The notes beneath the pieces are model-generated. The model made no database searches and was not told where the DNA came from. It was given only the letters and a program-made list of their open reading frames with translations. 64,000 bases of DNA from JACVRW01 sp963811055. GTDB lineage: Bacteria > Actinomycetota > Thermoleophilia > Solirubrobacterales > Thermoleophilaceae. The position numbers and the translations under genes were made by a program. This document shows positions 62,392 through 64,000 of this stretch, one piece after another. The stretch spans positions 62,001 to 126,000 of the forward strand of contig CAWEPQ010000016.1 of assembly GCA_963811055.1 (NCBI GenBank), in the 5' to 3' direction. Position 1 is the first letter of the stretch, and each line of letters opens with the position of its first letter.

Positions 62392-62861
62392 GGCGCGCGG
62401 TGGTCGCGTTGGCCGCCACGCTCGCCCTGCTGGGCGTGACGCCGGCGGCCCTGGCCGCCGACTGCCCCAAGACGACGCTCGGGGACGTGGAGGACGAGGT
62501 GATGTGCCCGGTCTGCGGAACGCCGCTCGAGCTGGCCGTCGAGGCGCCGCAGGCGCAGCGCGAACGCGAGTACATCCAGACCCTGATCGACGACTGCAAA
62601 TCGAAGGACGAGGTCAAGACCGCGCTCGTGGCCCAGTTCGGCGACCAGGTGCTGGCTCTCCCCGGCGACGACGGCAGCGACTTCGGGGACGTGCTCGTCT
62701 ACGTGATCCCGGCGCTGGGCGTGCTGCTGGCCGCGGCGGGGATCGCCGTGGCCACCACCCGCTGGCGGCGCCGTGGCGCCGAGCCCGCTGCGGCCGGAGC
62801 CGCTCCCTCCAGCGCCGCCGGCAGCCGGCTCAACGATGACATCGACCGGTACGACCTGTGA
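62388..62861 (+). CDS. ccmH: Cytochrome c maturation protein CcmH-like
   Basis: 157 residues. Signal peptide, then the redox motif MCPVCG (Cys40, Cys43) as in CcmH (LRCxxC), the YIQTLIDDCKSKDEVKTALV helical bundle, and a C-terminal membrane helix (VLVYVIPALGVLLAAAGIAV). GTG start overlapping ccmG; stop overlaps ccdA start (GTGA). It reduces apocytochrome cysteines and works with CcmF. Confidence 0.9.
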   Translation: MRRAVVALAATLALLGVTPAALAADCPKTTLGDVEDEVMCPVCGTPLELAVEAPQAQREREYIQTLIDDCKSKDEVKTALVAQFGDQVLALPGDDGSDFGDVLVYVIPALGVLLAAAGIAVATTRWRRRGAEPAAAGAAPSSAAGSRLNDDIDRYDL

Positions 62862-63607
62862 TCGCAGCCGAGTCCATCGACGCCACGGTGATCACCGCCT
62901 TCGGCGTGGGCTTCATCTCGTTCGTGTCCCCCTGCGTGCTGCCGCTCGTGCCCGGCTACCTGTCCACGATCTCGGGCGTCTCGTTCGCCGACATCCAGGA
63001 GGGCCGCGGCCGGGCCAAGGTGCTCGGGCCGGCGCTGCTGTTCTGCCTGTCGTTCACGACGATGTTCGTGGCTCTCGGGATGACCGCCACGGGCCTCGGG
63101 CAGACCCTTCAGGACCACCGCGTCCTCCTCCGCCAGATCTCCGGGGTCGTGCTCGTGGCGATGGGCGTGCTCTTCATCGCGATGCTGTTCCTGCCGCTGG
63201 TCAATCGCGAATGGCGCCCCGAGCAGCTCATGCGCCGCGCCCAGACCGGCGGGCCGATCGTGGCCGGAGTGGCGTTCGCGGTCGCCTGGCTGCCCTGCAC
63301 CGGCCCGACGCTCGGGGCGATCCTCACCGCGGCCTCCGGGGAGGACACGGTGGGTCAGGGCGCGGTGCTCCTGGCCTTCTACTCGCTCGGGCTGGCGGTG
63401 CCGTTCATCCTGAGCGCACTCGCGTTCTCGACCGTCTCGGGGGTGTTCCGGTTCTTCCGGAACCACTACACCGTGATCACGGTGATCTCCGGGCTGGTGC
63501 TGATCGCGATGGGGATCCTTCTCTACACGAACGAGCTCACGCGGCTGAACTCCGAAGCCCTGTCGCTGATGGACGACCTCGGGATCAACTTCTTCAGCGA
63601 GCTCTGA
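62858..63607 (+). CDS. ccdA: Cytochrome c biogenesis protein CcdA
   Basis: 249 residues with six membrane segments. The paired redox cysteines are in FVSPCVLPLVPGYLS and WLPCTGPTLGAIL. The transporter passes electrons from thioredoxin to CcmG/CcmH across the membrane. GTG start overlapping ccmH. Its end overlaps by 14 bases the convergent MFS gene. Confidence 0.93.
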   Translation: MIAAESIDATVITAFGVGFISFVSPCVLPLVPGYLSTISGVSFADIQEGRGRAKVLGPALLFCLSFTTMFVALGMTATGLGQTLQDHRVLLRQISGVVLVAMGVLFIAMLFLPLVNREWRPEQLMRRAQTGGPIVAGVAFAVAWLPCTGPTLGAILTAASGEDTVGQGAVLLAFYSLGLAVPFILSALAFSTVSGVFRFFRNHYTVITVISGLVLIAMGILLYTNELTRLNSEALSLMDDLGINFFSEL

Positions 63608-64000
63608 CGGGCGCTCGCACCGCCCCGGCGAGGGCCGCCGCGGCGGCGCACAGGGCCGCCACCAACAGCAGCGCCCAGCGCAGGCCCACAAGCTCCGCGA
63701 GCAGGCCCACGGTCGGCGGCCCGGTCACGAAGCCCACGTAGCCCATGGCCGACACGGCGGCCACGGCCGGGCCCGGCGTCTCACCGCGCGTGCTGGCCGC
63801 TCGGATCGAGAGCGGGAAGAGCGAGGCGAGTCCCACCCCCATTGCCGCGAAGGCCGCTATCGCGGTGCCCTGCCGGCCGCCCACCACGGCGATGGTCATG
63901 CCCACGGCAGCGAGTCCCGCGCCGCCGCGGGCCAGCCGCACCGGTCCCAGCCACTCGGCCAGCCGGTCGCCGAAGAGCCGCCCGAAGCCCATCGTCAGCG
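63594..64000 (-). CDS. MFS transporter, C-terminal part (gene continues past window)
   Basis: About 135 residues from the C-terminal end of a major facilitator superfamily protein, with about four membrane segments and a basic tail. The reading frame is open to the last base, so the start lies beyond 64000. Segments such as GVGLASLFPLSIRAAS and VAAVSAMGYVGFVTGPP, where conserved Pro and Gly occur, fit sugar/drug-type MFS. The substrate is unknown. Confidence 0.85.
   Translation of the reverse strand, partial: LTMGFGRLFGDRLAEWLGPVRLARGGAGLAAVGMTIAVVGGRQGTAIAAFAAMGVGLASLFPLSIRAASTRGETPGPAVAAVSAMGYVGFVTGPPTVGLLAELVGLRWALLLVAALCAAAAALAGAVRAPVRAR

Overview
The window is a contiguous stretch of very GC-rich bacterial chromosome with dense coding, many GTG and TTG starts, and long runs of genes joined by 4-base stop/start overlaps. 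The gene set fits a deep-branching actinobacterium, most plausibly Thermoleophilia (Solirubrobacterales-like). The indications are an MprAB-HtrA-like stress locus, a DivIVA-type coiled-coil protein, and a System I (Ccm) cytochrome c maturation set with a cysteine-type CcmE. That placement is inference; there is no rRNA in the window. No CRISPR array, IS element, phage or plasmid gene was seen. No gene-free stretch exceeds about 280 bases.

Bases 1-21.7 kb hold two divergent operons around one intergenic region (9891-10110). The leftward operon encodes a MetE-like methyltransferase, an SDR, a zinc alcohol dehydrogenase, a GMC-type alcohol oxidase, a split PEP-synthase-like pair (laid out like the two parts of phenylphosphate synthase), a biotin carrier protein, a pyruvate/oxaloacetate-type carboxyltransferase and a HAD hydrolase. 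The rightward operon encodes a complete Liv-type ABC importer directly coupled to a thiamine-dependent E1 alpha/beta pair, then a VOC protein, a sugar-isomerase-like TIM barrel, a second E1 as an alpha-beta fusion, a second zinc alcohol dehydrogenase and a cupin of the 2,4'-dihydroxyacetophenone dioxygenase type. Together they look like an uptake-and-degradation unit for an unidentified alcohol, ketone or aromatic compound. This is the best candidate for an undescribed system.

21.7-34.1 kb: an MMPL/RND exporter, a LURP-one/Tubby-like protein, an acetyltransferase and an SDR; then an MprA/MprB-like two-component pair with an HtrA protease, divergent from a secreted small protein and a MacB/LolCDE-like ABC exporter; then a CatE-like two-module VOC dioxygenase and an SDR. 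A perfect 19-bp direct repeat brackets the gap at 34.1-34.35 kb.

34.3-45.7 kb: a secreted GH31 glycosidase, a LysE exporter, a peroxiredoxin, TldD/TldE, then a leftward run of antiporter, cupin, CcmE, CcmF, a small CcmI-like protein and SecG.

45.7-64 kb: a secreted GH2 glycosidase, a secreted unknown, a penicillin-acylase family hydrolase, an ECF sigma factor with its membrane partner, a DivIVA-like protein with eighteen 11-residue repeats, two tiny zinc ribbons, a sulfatase, a seven-repeat beta-propeller, a DUF4386-like membrane protein, tRNA-Gly(CCC), a lysyl-oxidase-like protein, CcmG-CcmH-CcdA and the end of an MFS gene.

Three conserved genes (carboxyltransferase, CcmF, penicillin acylase) each carry a single +1 frameshift. 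Two lie in a CCC run and one beside a CC pair, which suggests base-call errors in the assembly rather than true pseudogenes.
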